This document shows, piece by piece, positions 36,182-45,211 of a stretch of 64,000 nucleotides of DNA. The notes under the pieces were generated by a model. The model made no database searches and was not told where the DNA came from. It saw only the letters and a program-made list of their open reading frames with translations. This DNA is from an uncultured beta proteobacterium. GTDB lineage: Bacteria > Pseudomonadota > Gammaproteobacteria > Burkholderiales > Burkholderiaceae_C. The translations under genes were made by a program, and so were the position numbers. The stretch is from positions 62,001 through 126,000 of the forward strand of contig CAISLN010000119.1 in assembly GCA_903886275.1 (NCBI GenBank). The letters run 5' to 3'. Within the stretch, counting starts at the first letter, position 1, and each line of letters opens with the position of its first letter.

Positions 36182-36768
36182 GCTGTCAGTTTCAAAACGG
36201 CAGCTTCCAATCGCTGGTAACTGGGGGAGCACAAAGCCAGCTTTTCCAGGTTCAATTGCGCAGTAACTTTTGCCTGATGCGCCGTCGGCTTGTAGGCTGC
36301 ACCGGAAGGTTGCGCGTCAGAGAGCCATCCTTTGGCATCGCGAATGGATTCGGGTTGTGACGGAAATTCTTTGCTCTCTGGAATCAGAGCAAGGGCCTGT
36401 CGCGTTGCTTCAGCATCCCAAAGAAACAAAGATTCAAATTCTTTCACAATGAAGCAGGCATCAAACAATTGCTTTGGGCGAAGTTTGGCGGCTTCCAAGC
36501 GCATATCACTCTCCGCCGTGATCACGTCAATGCAATCGGCGCAATCGAAGTCCAGCACGCACAGTATCGCCGCATCTTCTAGGATGGCGGCGCCAAAGAA
36601 GCGTGAAAAGTTGGCCTTCACTTTGGGAAGCTCGCCCCGGCGTTGAGGGTGCAATACCTCCACATCAAAGCGCTGGTGCGCGTGAAGGATACGGCGTAGC
36701 AAGACGGGGACGGCGCGTTCATCTCCCTCACCTTCCACAATGGCAAGCAGTCTTTTCGGCATCTTCAT
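36178..36768 (-). CDS. DUF4276 protein (TOPRIM-like), partner of an AAA ATPase
   Basis: 196 aa. The N-terminal LLAIVEGEGDERAVPVLLRR carries the acidic motif I of TOPRIM folds (E at 12/14), and LCVLDFDCADC has the DxD motif (D73, D75). DUF4276 proteins are predicted metal-dependent nucleases. Start and stop both overlap neighbours by 4 nt (ATGA): the ATPase gene upstream and the HAD gene downstream. An ATPase plus TOPRIM pair resembles the arrangement of OLD-like and PARIS (AriA/AriB) defence systems, but this protein is not AriB's DUF4435. Confidence 0.82.
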   Translation of the reverse strand: MKMPKRLLAIVEGEGDERAVPVLLRRILHAHQRFDVEVLHPQRRGELPKVKANFSRFFGAAILEDAAILCVLDFDCADCIDVITAESDMRLEAAKLRPKQLFDACFIVKEFESLFLWDAEATRQALALIPESKEFPSQPESIRDAKGWLSDAQPSGAAYKPTAHQAKVTAQLNLEKLALCSPSYQRLEAAVLKLTA

Positions 36769-37970
36769 GGCAGAGCGGGCTGAAGCCCCTCCGCTGCCAT
36801 GAACTCGCCAAGGCCCATCAGTCCCAATTTGACTGCGTCTTGTTGTGAGTGCTTGATGGGCGCTATTTCCGTCAGGCCGCCGTTCATGGTCACAACGCGG
36901 ACGTTGTCCGGACCAAAGTGGTCAATCAGTTGTGGACTGTGTGTAGTGACAATCACCTGCGTTACTTCAGATACTTCCTTGAATGCTTCTGCCAACATGG
37001 ACAGCACACCAGGGTGGACAGTTTGTTCCGGCTCTTCCACGACCATCAATGTCGGGGCAGGGGATTGGTAAAGAGACAAAAGAATGCCAAATATGCGCAG
37101 CGTCCCGTCGGAGAGTTGCACTGGATCAAACGCGCGTGAGTCGGTGGGGGACGTGCCAAAGTGAAACTTTGGAACCAGATAGCCGCCGACAGTAGACACT
37201 GTAACTTCCCGGAAATCTGGAAGCACGACTTGCATCATCTCGTAAATGCGTTCGAGATTTTTTTTTCCTTTCGCGCTGCGCTTCGCGGCACGAATCACCG
37301 AGGCCCAGTTGCTGCCGTCTTCACGCAGTGACACGTCATTATCTGGTGTCGTGAGTTGGCGCAAGGTGATGGGGTATAGCGCCGAAAACTTCCAGTTGCG
37401 AATATAAGAGTGCAGTTCTCCGCCCAGACTGCCGAAGGAGAAGTCGCCAGTAGGCATGCCCAATGCCATTTGGTCCACATCGCCCACATGAAAAGGCTTT
37501 GCTGGCGAGACATCTTTTTCTACGACTTCGCCAGCCTTATTGCGGATGAATCCATTCGAAACAAGACTGGTTTTATAGCGGTGGTCGTCATCTTGGTCAG
37601 TGACCTGGTGAAAGCAAGTCGCGTCTTCCTGTTCGACACGGAAATTGCCGCCCGTCGTGCTGGCAATGTCCACTGAGTAAGCGGCCGATTGGTCTGCACA
37701 GTCGTCGAAGGACTGCAGCGTTTCAATGGAAATTCCGAAGTTAAACGGGCGGCTATAAGAATTTTGCCGAACTCGGTTTAATCCCCCTCTCGAAACAATC
37801 GCGTGGTCCAGGTCATCTTTCACGGCATCTCGGAGAAAGCGCAGGGCATCCACAAAGTTACTTTTCCCAACCGCATTGGGGCCGACCACCACGGTGACAT
37901 TGGGGTGCAGCGAGACCTGAACGTCGGCTAGGCTCTTGTAGTGCCGCAGTTGTATGTGGGTTAACTTCAT
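36765..37970 (-). CDS. AAA-family ATPase (AAA_15/AAA_21, OLD/RecF-like)
   Basis: 401 aa. The N-terminus MKLTHIQLRHYKSLADVQVS leads to Walker A GPNAVGKSN (30-38). The C-terminal third carries a signature-like LSDGTLR, Walker B LMVVEEPEQTVHPG and the switch His segment VIVTTHSPQLIDHF. This is the SMC/OLD-type ATPase fold with a split ATP site and a helical insertion. It is coupled to DUF4276 by a 4-nt overlap. The pair has a lower GC content than its neighbours, consistent with acquisition. A defence function is inferred from family and context only. Confidence 0.87.
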   Translation of the reverse strand: MKLTHIQLRHYKSLADVQVSLHPNVTVVVGPNAVGKSNFVDALRFLRDAVKDDLDHAIVSRGGLNRVRQNSYSRPFNFGISIETLQSFDDCADQSAAYSVDIASTTGGNFRVEQEDATCFHQVTDQDDDHRYKTSLVSNGFIRNKAGEVVEKDVSPAKPFHVGDVDQMALGMPTGDFSFGSLGGELHSYIRNWKFSALYPITLRQLTTPDNDVSLREDGSNWASVIRAAKRSAKGKKNLERIYEMMQVVLPDFREVTVSTVGGYLVPKFHFGTSPTDSRAFDPVQLSDGTLRIFGILLSLYQSPAPTLMVVEEPEQTVHPGVLSMLAEAFKEVSEVTQVIVTTHSPQLIDHFGPDNVRVVTMNGGLTEIAPIKHSQQDAVKLGLMGLGEFMAAEGLQPALP

Positions 37971-37985
37971 GGATGACCGATTGCG

Positions 37986-39090
37986 TTACACGCCCTGTTT
38001 CAGCGAGGCTTCAATGAATACATCGAGGTCGCCGTCGAGCACCTTTTGTGTGGCCGAGACTTCGACGTTGGTGCGCAGGTCCTTGATGCGGCTGTTGTCT
38101 AGCACATAGCTGCGGATCTGGTGGCCCCAGCCCACATCGGTCTTGGAGTCTTCGAGCTTTTGTTGCTCGGCCTGGCGCTTGCGCATCTCGAAGTCGTAGA
38201 GGCGCGAACGCAGGCGTTTCCAGGCCACATCGCGGTTGCCGTGCTGGCTGCGTCCGTCCTGGCACTGCACCACGATATTGGTCGGGATGTGGGTCAGGCG
38301 CACGGCCGAGTCGGTCTTGTTGATGTGCTGGCCGCCGGCGCCGCTGGCGCGAAAGGTGTCCACCCGCACGTCGGCCGGGTTGATGTCGATCTCAATCGTG
38401 TCATCAATCTCGGGGTAGACAAACACGCTGGCAAAGCTGGTGTGGCGTCCGCCCGAGGAGTCGAAGGGCGATTTGCGCACCAGGCGGTGCACACCGGTCT
38501 CGGTGCGCAGCAGGCCAAAGGCGTACTCGCCATCGATCTTGATGGTGGCGCCCTTGATGCCGGCAGTGTCGCCGTCGGTGATGTCTTCCACGGTGGCGGT
38601 AAAGCCCTTGCGCTCGGCGTACTTCAGGTACTGGCGCAGCAGCATGCTGGCCCAGTCGCAGGCCTCGGTGCCACCGGCGCCTGCCTGTATGTCCAGGAAG
38701 CAGGGCAGGGGGTCGGCCGGATTGTTGAACATGCGGCGAAACTCCAGCCCCTCGATGGTGGCGGCGAGCTTGGCGGTCTCGCCCTCGATGGTGATCAGGC
38801 CGGCCTCGTCGCCGTCTTCACGGCTCATCTCATAGAGCTCGGTGTTGTCCGAGAGCTCGCTCTCCAACTTGTCCAGCGTGACGACCACGCCGTCGAGCAT
38901 TTTCTTTTCCTTGCCCAGTTCCTGGGCACGCTTGGGGTCGTTCCAGACGGAAGGGTCTTCTAGGCTGGCGTTGACCGTGCGCAGGCGTTCGGATTTGGCA
39001 GCGTAGTCAAAGATACCCCCGTAACGCGAGCGCGCGCGCGCCCAGGTCTGCGAGGGTGGTGCCGATAAGGTTGCTGCGTTCGATGTCCAT
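37986..39090 (-). CDS. prfB: Peptide chain release factor 2 (programmed +1 frameshift)
   Basis: The zero frame starts ATG 39090 ([10 protein letters not shown]) and ends after GYL at an in-frame TGA (39009-39007). The +1 frame continues [19 protein letters not shown] to a TAA at 37986. The combined protein is 367 aa. The stop-codon recognition tripeptide SPF lies at about 207-209 and the catalytic GGQ at about 252-254, as in E. coli RF2. It releases peptides at UGA and UAA. The frameshift site makes synthesis sensitive to RF2 level. It is followed at 37970 by the ATPase gene in the same direction. Confidence 0.97.
39006..39020 (-). promoter_or_regulatory. prfB programmed frameshift signal
   Basis: On the minus strand GGGGG-TAT-CTT-TGA-C. 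The internal Shine-Dalgarno-like G run, 3-nt spacer and CTTTGAC slippery site match the E. coli prfB autoregulatory element almost base for base. Confidence 0.95.
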
Positions 39091-39150
39091 GATGTTCTTT
39101 TCCTGAAGAGGTGGTGTGCGTTGAATGCCGGATTTTCTCACGCTTGGCGC

Positions 39151-40053
39151 TCAGCCAATAAAGCGCTCCAGCAGCGCCGCCAGATGCTCCGGTTGGTCGT
39201 GGTGCAGCATGTGGCCGGCGTTGCTGATGCGGGCATGCTCCAGCTGCGCCACGGCCTGCATGCGCTGGTGGAATTCGGCCAGGGTGTAGGCCCCCTTCCA
39301 CCACTGGTCTATGCCGCTGTCCGAGGCCTCCACCGACAGCACCGGGGCCGTGATGCGCTTGAAGATTTCTTGCACCTCGTCCACCCGGTAGAGCTGGGCG
39401 TTGGTGATCTTGTGGGCCGGGTGGCCCAGGATGTTCCACTGGCCCGGTGCGCCTTCGCGCGCCCAGTGGCCCGCCAACCAGGCAGCCTTGTCTGGCTCCA
39501 GGCGCGGATTGGTTTTCATCAGGCGCTGTGCCACGCCCTCCAGGCTGTCGTAGTTGCGCATCTCGCGCCCGCCCCGGTGCAGGGCCTGCAGCTCATCCAT
39601 CCAGCGCGCATAGCGCCCCGGCGCCTGGGCCGGTACGGTGGCCGGCATGCCAAAGCCCTCCAGGTTGACCACGCGCCTGATGCGCTCGGGGCGCACGCCG
39701 GCGTACAGCATCGCCACATTGCCACCCATGCTGTGGCCGATCAGGTTGACCGCCTGGCCTGGCGCATAGTGGTTGAGCAAAAAGTCCAGGTCGGCCAGGT
39801 AGTCGGGAAACCAGAAATGGTCTGCGTCGTGCACGACGGTCTGGCCAAAGCCGCGCCAGTCCGGGGCAATCACATAGTGGTCGGCGTGCAGCGCGTCCAC
39901 CACAAACTGGTAACTGGCAGCCACGTCCATCCAGCCGTGCAGCATGACCCATGGAATGCGCCCGGGCGCGGCCTCGCCCCAGACCTGCACGTGGTAGTCC
40001 AGCCCGCGCAAGGGGACGAACTCGCTTCTGAAACTGCGTTTGACTTGGTACAT
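39151..40053 (-). CDS. Alpha/beta hydrolase
   Basis: 300 aa from the ATG at 40053 (another at 40062). The oxyanion segment LHGWMDVAAS, the nucleophile elbow IGHSMGGNVA, and the C-terminal His region NAGHMLHHDQPE give a complete Ser-His catalytic set, with an acid residue likely in SVEASDSG. The substrate is unknown; relatives include esterases and epoxide hydrolase-like enzymes. It is divergent from the acyl-CoA synthetase gene at 40079 and shares the short intergenic region with it. It lies 60 bp upstream of prfB in the same direction. Confidence 0.87.
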   Translation of the reverse strand: MYQVKRSFRSEFVPLRGLDYHVQVWGEAAPGRIPWVMLHGWMDVAASYQFVVDALHADHYVIAPDWRGFGQTVVHDADHFWFPDYLADLDFLLNHYAPGQAVNLIGHSMGGNVAMLYAGVRPERIRRVVNLEGFGMPATVPAQAPGRYARWMDELQALHRGGREMRNYDSLEGVAQRLMKTNPRLEPDKAAWLAGHWAREGAPGQWNILGHPAHKITNAQLYRVDEVQEIFKRITAPVLSVEASDSGIDQWWKGAYTLAEFHQRMQAVAQLEHARISNAGHMLHHDQPEHLAALLERFIG

Positions 40054-40078
40054 TCGGACCATCATAAGGAGAAGCGCC

Positions 40079-41884
40079 GTGTTCCCCCGTTCCGCCCGCA
40101 AGCAAGCCACTGTTCCGTCCCCCGCAGCCCCCGCCGATCTGCCAGAGGGCTATCGCCGTTTGCACAGCGGCTTTCGCTGGCAGGTGCCACAGCAGTTCAA
40201 CATGGCCCAGGTCTGCAGCCAGCGCTGGGCCCTGCAAGAAGATGCCGCCAGCCGCATCGCCCTGCGCAGCTATGCAGACGGCGCCCTGCAGACCGCGCAC
40301 AGCTATGCGCAATTGCAGGAGCAGGCCAACCGGCTCTCGAATCTGCTCATCGCCCTGGGCGTGCAGCGGGGCGACCGGGTGGCCATCGTCATGCCCCAAT
40401 GCTTTGAGACGGCCGTGGCCTATATAGCGGTGCTGCAAATGGGCGCCGTGGCCATGCCCCTGTCCCTGCTGTTTGGCCCCGAGGCCCTGGGTTACCGACT
40501 GCAAGACAGCGAGGCGGTGTTGGCCCTGGCCGATGCCAGCGCGCTGGCTGGCCTGCAACTAGTGCGCGCCGATTGCCCGTTGCTGCAAACCGTGATCGGC
40601 GTGGGCAGCGCGGATGCCACGCGCGCCGGCTCCGAAGTCCACTACACCGAGGCGCTGGCCAGCGCATCCTCCCAGTTCGTCGCTGTGGCCACCGCAGCAG
40701 AAGATCCGGCCGTGCTGATCTACACCAGCGGCACCACAGGCAACCCCAAGGGCGCGCTGCTGCCGCACCGGGCGCTGATTGGCAACCTCAGCGGCTTTGT
40801 CTGCAGCCAAAATTGGTTTGGCTTTGACGGTGCCGACAACGCCGAACCGAAGGCCGTGTTCTGGAGTCCGGCCGATTGGGCCTGGACCGGCGGGCTGATG
40901 GACGCGCTGCTGCCCACGCTGTACTTTGGCTGCACCATCGTGGCACACGCCGGGCGCTTTGACCCGCAGGGCGCGCTGGACCTGCTGGGCCGCTGCGGCG
41001 TGACCCACACCTTTCTGTTCCCCACCGCCATCAAGGCCATGATGAAGGCCTGCCCCGGCACGCCGCGCAGATCTGTGCAGGCGCAGTTTGGCTTGAAGCT
41101 GCAGGCCCTGATGAGTGCGGGCGAGGCCATGGGGGACGCGGTGTTTGGCTACTGCGAAAAGCAGATGGGCATCACGCCCAACGAAATGTTTGGGCAAACG
41201 GAAATCAACTACATCGTCGGCAACTGTGCAAAGCATTGGCCGCCCAGGGCCGGCAGCATGGGCATGGGCTACCCCGGCCACCGCGTGGCGGTGATCGATG
41301 AAGACGGCAACGAATGCGCCACCGGTGTGGCGGGCGATGTGGCGCTCAACCGCTTGGATATCCATGGCGACCCGGACCCGATTTTCTTTTTGGGCTACTG
41401 GAAAAACGATGCCGCCACGCAGGAAAAATTCACCGGCGACTGGTGCCGAACCGGTGACCTGGCGCTGCGCGACGCCCAGGGCTACCTCTGGTACCAGGGC
41501 CGCTCGGATGACATCTTCAAGTCGGCCGGTTACCGCATTGGCCCCGGCGAAATTGAGAACTGCCTGGTCAAGCACCGGGCTGTCGCCAATGCCGCCGTGG
41601 TGCCCAAGCCCGATGCCGAGCGCGGTGCCCTGGTCAAGGCCTATGTGGTGCTATCCCCCGATGTGCTGGCCGCATGTGGCAGCAGCACCCGCGCCAGAGC
41701 CGACCTGCAGGCGCAGCTCACGCTGGAGTTACAGGCCCATGTGAAGGGCATGCTCGCGCCCTATGAGTACCCCAAGGAAATTGAGTTTGTCGATTCCCTG
41801 CCCATGACCACCACCGGCAAGGTGCAGCGCCGCCTGCTGCGCCTGCAGGAACAGGCCAGGGCCCGGGGCGAGGCCGACGCCTAA
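40079..41884 (+). CDS. AMP-dependent acyl-CoA synthetase (MACS type)
   Basis: 601 aa from GTG 40079, with AAGGAG 6-10 bp upstream; a longer frame from 40040 is antisense to the hydrolase start. The AMP-binding P-loop YTSGTTGNPKGALLPHRAL (about 215-233), FGQTEIN motif, GYRIGPGEIE hinge and the C-terminal catalytic Lys segment TTTGKVQRRLLR are all present. It activates a carboxylic acid to its acyl-CoA through acyl-AMP; domain order and motifs suggest the medium-chain/acetyl-like branch. A divergent hydrolase could act in the same pathway, which is inference. Confidence 0.92.
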   Translation: MFPRSARKQATVPSPAAPADLPEGYRRLHSGFRWQVPQQFNMAQVCSQRWALQEDAASRIALRSYADGALQTAHSYAQLQEQANRLSNLLIALGVQRGDRVAIVMPQCFETAVAYIAVLQMGAVAMPLSLLFGPEALGYRLQDSEAVLALADASALAGLQLVRADCPLLQTVIGVGSADATRAGSEVHYTEALASASSQFVAVATAAEDPAVLIYTSGTTGNPKGALLPHRALIGNLSGFVCSQNWFGFDGADNAEPKAVFWSPADWAWTGGLMDALLPTLYFGCTIVAHAGRFDPQGALDLLGRCGVTHTFLFPTAIKAMMKACPGTPRRSVQAQFGLKLQALMSAGEAMGDAVFGYCEKQMGITPNEMFGQTEINYIVGNCAKHWPPRAGSMGMGYPGHRVAVIDEDGNECATGVAGDVALNRLDIHGDPDPIFFLGYWKNDAATQEKFTGDWCRTGDLALRDAQGYLWYQGRSDDIFKSAGYRIGPGEIENCLVKHRAVANAAVVPKPDAERGALVKAYVVLSPDVLAACGSSTRARADLQAQLTLELQAHVKGMLAPYEYPKEIEFVDSLPMTTTGKVQRRLLRLQEQARARGEADA

Positions 41885-41952
41885 AGCCTTGCGACAATAG
41901 CCAGCGGCCCGTCCAACGACTCCAATAAGCTCAACCACTTCATCCACGCCCT

Positions 41953-42225
41953 ATGCCGACCGACGCAATCCTGACCCTCAAACTGCCCGAGGGCTATACC
42001 TTCGCCGACCTCAAGCTGCGCCGCTGTGCGGACGACGCCATCGACCTGGACATGGACCTGGTGCAGCGCATCTGCGGCATCAACGGCCTGGACTTTGAGA
42101 AGGTCTGCCAGAACCCCGGCCCGGTGGTGACCAGCATTTTGACGGTCTGGTACAAGACCCATCTGGCCGAGGGCGGCGCCCCCGACGCGCTGATGGAGCA
42201 GCTCAAGACGGCGCGTTTGAACTAG
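41953..42225 (+). CDS. Conserved small hypothetical protein, 90 aa
   Basis: ATG at 41953, 68 bp after the synthetase. The sequence MPTDAILTLKLPEGYTFADL continues to a helical CRADDAIDLDMDLVQRICGI-like region (seen as RRCADDAIDLDMDLVQRICG) and ends MEQLKTARLN. Three cysteines, no signal peptide or membrane segment. It may be co-transcribed with the acyl-CoA synthetase. No family function is known to me. Confidence 0.72.
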   Translation: MPTDAILTLKLPEGYTFADLKLRRCADDAIDLDMDLVQRICGINGLDFEKVCQNPGPVVTSILTVWYKTHLAEGGAPDALMEQLKTARLN

Positions 42226-42343
42226 CACGACGTTCCTGCCTACGCAGCGAACTTTACGGAATCTTCACCGGTCGGAAGCGGTCCGTCACCAGAACCGCCC
42301 ATACTGCTACGCTTGCGACGGTCACGTTGTTCCAGAGGTAAAT

Positions 42344-44494
42344 ATGTTGCGCATGAAATTGAATCGAATGTTGTTGTGCTGGGTATGGTGTTTTGCGGCG
42401 CTGGCGCAAGGCGCGGCACTCGATGCCGGGCTGGCGCCCTTGCTCCAAGCGGATCGTTACGAGGCGCAGGCCGCGCATTTGGCGGCTGACGTTCTTTCGC
42501 GCTACCACTACAAGGCGCTTGCCCTGGATCCGGCCCTGTCCGTGAAAATTTTCGACCAGTACCTCAAGGCACTGGATGGCGACAAGTATTTTTTTGTGCA
42601 GGCGGACCTGGACCGGTTTGCCCCTGAGCGGGGCCAGCTCGCAAACGCGATCCTTAAAGAGGACTTGAGCCTGCCGTTTGCCATTTTCAATCTCTACGAG
42701 CGCCGGGTGGTGGAGCGCTTGGGCTATGCCAGAAGCCTGCTCAAGCAGGGCATGGATTTTCAGTTGCATGAAGAACTGGAGCTCGCGCGCGACAAGCTGG
42801 CATGGCCACAAAGCGAAGCGGACATGCGCGACCTGTGGCGCCGGCGGGTCAAGAACGATTGGCTGCGTCTCAAGATTGCCGGCAAGGACAGCGCCAACAT
42901 TGCCGAGATACTCGATAAGCGCTATGCGCATGCCATGCAGCGCGTCGCCAAGGTCAAGAGTGAGGACGCGTTCCAGACCTTTATGAACGCCTACACCATG
43001 GCCATAGACCCCCACACGAATTACATGGCGCCCAGGGCGGCCCAAGAGTTTGATATTTCGATGCGCCTTTCCCTGACCGGCATAGGTGCCGTTCTGGCCG
43101 AGTCAGAAGACTACACAACCGTCAGGGAGCTGGTGGCGGGCGGCCCTGCCAGCCTGTCGGGTCAATTGCAGGTGGGTGACCGCATAGTCGGCGTCGCACA
43201 GGGTGCAAACGGGCCTATGGTTGATATTCTGGGTTGGCGCCAGGACGACGTTATCGACCTGATCCGCGGTGCGGCAGATACCGTGGTCCGGCTCGACTTG
43301 CTCCCCGCAGCGGGCGGACCGGATGGCTCACACCGGCTGCTGTCGCTGGTGCGCAAACCGGTGCGCTTGAGTGAGCAAGCCGCCAAGTCGTCGATTCAAT
43401 TGGTCACGGACGGCGCTACCACGCGCCGCATCGGTGTCGTCACCCTGCCTTCGTTCTATGAGGACTTTGCCGCCAGGCAAGCCGGCAAAAAGGACTACCG
43501 CAGTGCCACCCGCGATGTGACCAAGTTGCTGGAGGATCTTAAAAAACAGCGCGTCGATAGCCTGCTGATCGACCTGCGCAACAACGGCGGCGGCTCGCTG
43601 ACCGAGGCGGTGGAGCTCTCCGGTCTGTTTGTGGGCAGCGGCCCGGTGGTGCAGCAGCGAAAGGCAAACGGCAGCGTCTCGGTGGAAAAGGACCCGTTGG
43701 CCAAGATCGCCTGGACCGGGCCACTCGGTATTTTGATCAACCGGGGCTCGGCTTCGGCGTCCGAAATCTTTGCTGCGGCGATGCAGGACTATGGCCGTGG
43801 ACTGGTCATCGGCGATCCCAGCTACGGCAAGGGCACGGTGCAAACCATGGTCGATCTGGACCAGATGGCCAAGAACGAGAAGCCGCGCTTTGGCGAGTTG
43901 AAGATGACGGTGGCGCAATTTTTCCGGGTCAACGGCGGCACCACGCAGTTGCGCGGCGTGCTGCCAGACATCCCCTTGCAAGGCGGGTCTGAGGAGGGGG
44001 ACTTTGGTGAGTCCAGCTTTGGCAACGCGCTGCCATGGTCCCAAATCAAGCCTGCAGACTATGCGCCCGTCAGCAGCGTGCAGCCCCTGCTTGCTGCCCT
44101 TTTGAAAAGGCATGCCGCGCGCGAGAAATCCGATACCGAGATGCAACAGCTGCACGAGGACATCGCCACATCCAAGCGCGAGCGCGACAAGAACGTTATT
44201 TCCCTGAACGAAGCCGATAGGCGCAAGGCGCGTGATGCGCAAGAAGCCTTGCTGGCCGCGCGCAAGCCCAGCGGCGCGGCACCGGGCTTGGTGGACAAGC
44301 TAGCCGCTGCCCGCGACGATGGACTGCAGGCCGACGAGCGCAGCATGGCCAAGTCCCTCTCGGCCGAAAAAGTGCGTAAGGACGCCAAGGATATTTTTCT
44401 GTTGGAAGCCGCCCACATTCTGAGCGACGCCATCGAACTGGCCAAGGCCAAACCCCAGGTTGCCAAGGCGGCCTTGGTCACAACTGCGCCTTGA
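42344..44494 (+). CDS. prc: C-terminal processing (tail-specific) protease, S41A
   Basis: 716 aa. A signal peptide covers about 1-25 (LLCWVWCFAALAQGAA). The N-terminal helical domain is followed by a PDZ domain (about 235-330; GIGAVLAESEDYTTVRELV) and the S41 protease core. The catalytic Ser is in GSASASEIFAAAMQDYG (about 470) and the Lys in DPSYGKGTVQTMVD (about 493), and a DUF3340-type C-terminal helical region follows. It is the periplasmic enzyme that trims or degrades proteins with hydrophobic C-termini (SsrA-tagged, PBP3 in E. coli). Length is normal for Prc/Tsp. The catalytic dyad is complete. Confidence 0.95.
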   Translation: MLRMKLNRMLLCWVWCFAALAQGAALDAGLAPLLQADRYEAQAAHLAADVLSRYHYKALALDPALSVKIFDQYLKALDGDKYFFVQADLDRFAPERGQLANAILKEDLSLPFAIFNLYERRVVERLGYARSLLKQGMDFQLHEELELARDKLAWPQSEADMRDLWRRRVKNDWLRLKIAGKDSANIAEILDKRYAHAMQRVAKVKSEDAFQTFMNAYTMAIDPHTNYMAPRAAQEFDISMRLSLTGIGAVLAESEDYTTVRELVAGGPASLSGQLQVGDRIVGVAQGANGPMVDILGWRQDDVIDLIRGAADTVVRLDLLPAAGGPDGSHRLLSLVRKPVRLSEQAAKSSIQLVTDGATTRRIGVVTLPSFYEDFAARQAGKKDYRSATRDVTKLLEDLKKQRVDSLLIDLRNNGGGSLTEAVELSGLFVGSGPVVQQRKANGSVSVEKDPLAKIAWTGPLGILINRGSASASEIFAAAMQDYGRGLVIGDPSYGKGTVQTMVDLDQMAKNEKPRFGELKMTVAQFFRVNGGTTQLRGVLPDIPLQGGSEEGDFGESSFGNALPWSQIKPADYAPVSSVQPLLAALLKRHAAREKSDTEMQQLHEDIATSKRERDKNVISLNEADRRKARDAQEALLAARKPSGAAPGLVDKLAAARDDGLQADERSMAKSLSAEKVRKDAKDIFLLEAAHILSDAIELAKAKPQVAKAALVTTAP

Positions 44495-44590
44495 TTTCCC
44501 ACCTTCTGCGTCTTGCCCCGCGCTGCCGGCTCGCACCGGCTGCAGCTTGCAGCGCTTTTTTACACGATGCCCTGACCCTGAAAGCCCCGC

Positions 44591-45109
44591 ATGACCGATG
44601 ACACCAAGTCCTGCCCCCTATGTGCCGAAACCATCAAGGCGGCCGCGCTCAAGTGCCGCTTTTGCAATGCCGACTTGGCGGCCCATGCCGGCCAACCGGA
44701 CGTGCATGTGGAGCGACCGCTGTATTGCGGCCATCCCGCCGTCCTCTACAGCGCCTGGCAATGGCTGGCGGTGCTGGCAACGCTGGGGCTGATCTGGCCT
44801 TTTTACTGGTTCAAGAGCCTGTCCACCCGCTACGAGATCACCACCCAGCGGGTCCGGGTGGAGCGCGGCCTGTTGTCCAAGACCAAGGAAAGCGTGGAGC
44901 TGTTTCGGATCGACCACTTCGACCTGCTCAAGCCACTGGGCATGCGCCTGGTGGGGCAGTGCATGCTGCATTTGCGCTCATCGGACGCCGGCTTTTCGTC
45001 GGTGCTGCTGTACGGTGTGGATGGCCTGGAGCAGCTTGGTGACCAGATCCGTGAATGCGCCCTGCAAGAACGCAGCCGACGCAAGGTCACCACCTTTGTG
45101 CAGGCCTGA
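44591..45109 (+). CDS. Zinc-ribbon and PH-domain (bPH_2) membrane protein
   Basis: 172 aa. An N-terminal zinc ribbon (CPLCAETIKAAALKCRFCNA; C8, C11, C23, C26) is followed by one hydrophobic membrane segment (about 55-77; WLAVLATLGLIWPFYWF) and a bacterial PH domain (TRYEITTQRVRVERGLLSKT; HFDLLKPLGMRLVGQCMLHL; GVDGLEQLGDQIRE). The role of such proteins is not established; they are thought to be membrane-anchored sensors or scaffolds. Convergent with the surface-protein gene. A 58-bp relic of a second copy lies at 49183-49240. Confidence 0.88.
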   Translation: MTDDTKSCPLCAETIKAAALKCRFCNADLAAHAGQPDVHVERPLYCGHPAVLYSAWQWLAVLATLGLIWPFYWFKSLSTRYEITTQRVRVERGLLSKTKESVELFRIDHFDLLKPLGMRLVGQCMLHLRSSDAGFSSVLLYGVDGLEQLGDQIRECALQERSRRKVTTFVQA

Positions 45110-45132
45110 TGCCACTGCCAAGTCCACCGTAT

Positions 45133-45188
45133 ACCTTGTCGGCCTGCCGCAGACATTGCTGACGCATGGCAAGCTGGGCCGACAAGGT
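45133..45188. terminator. Long inverted repeat between convergent genes (likely bidirectional terminator)
   Basis: Arms ACCTTGTCGGCC (45133-45144) and GGCCGACAAGGT (45177-45188) are perfect 12-bp complements, with a further TGCC/GGCA pair inside the 32-bp loop. It lies between the convergent PH-domain and surface-protein genes. T-runs are lacking, so terminator function is uncertain. Confidence 0.5.
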
Positions 45189-45211
45189 GCACGATTCAGT
45201 TGGGCATGGAA

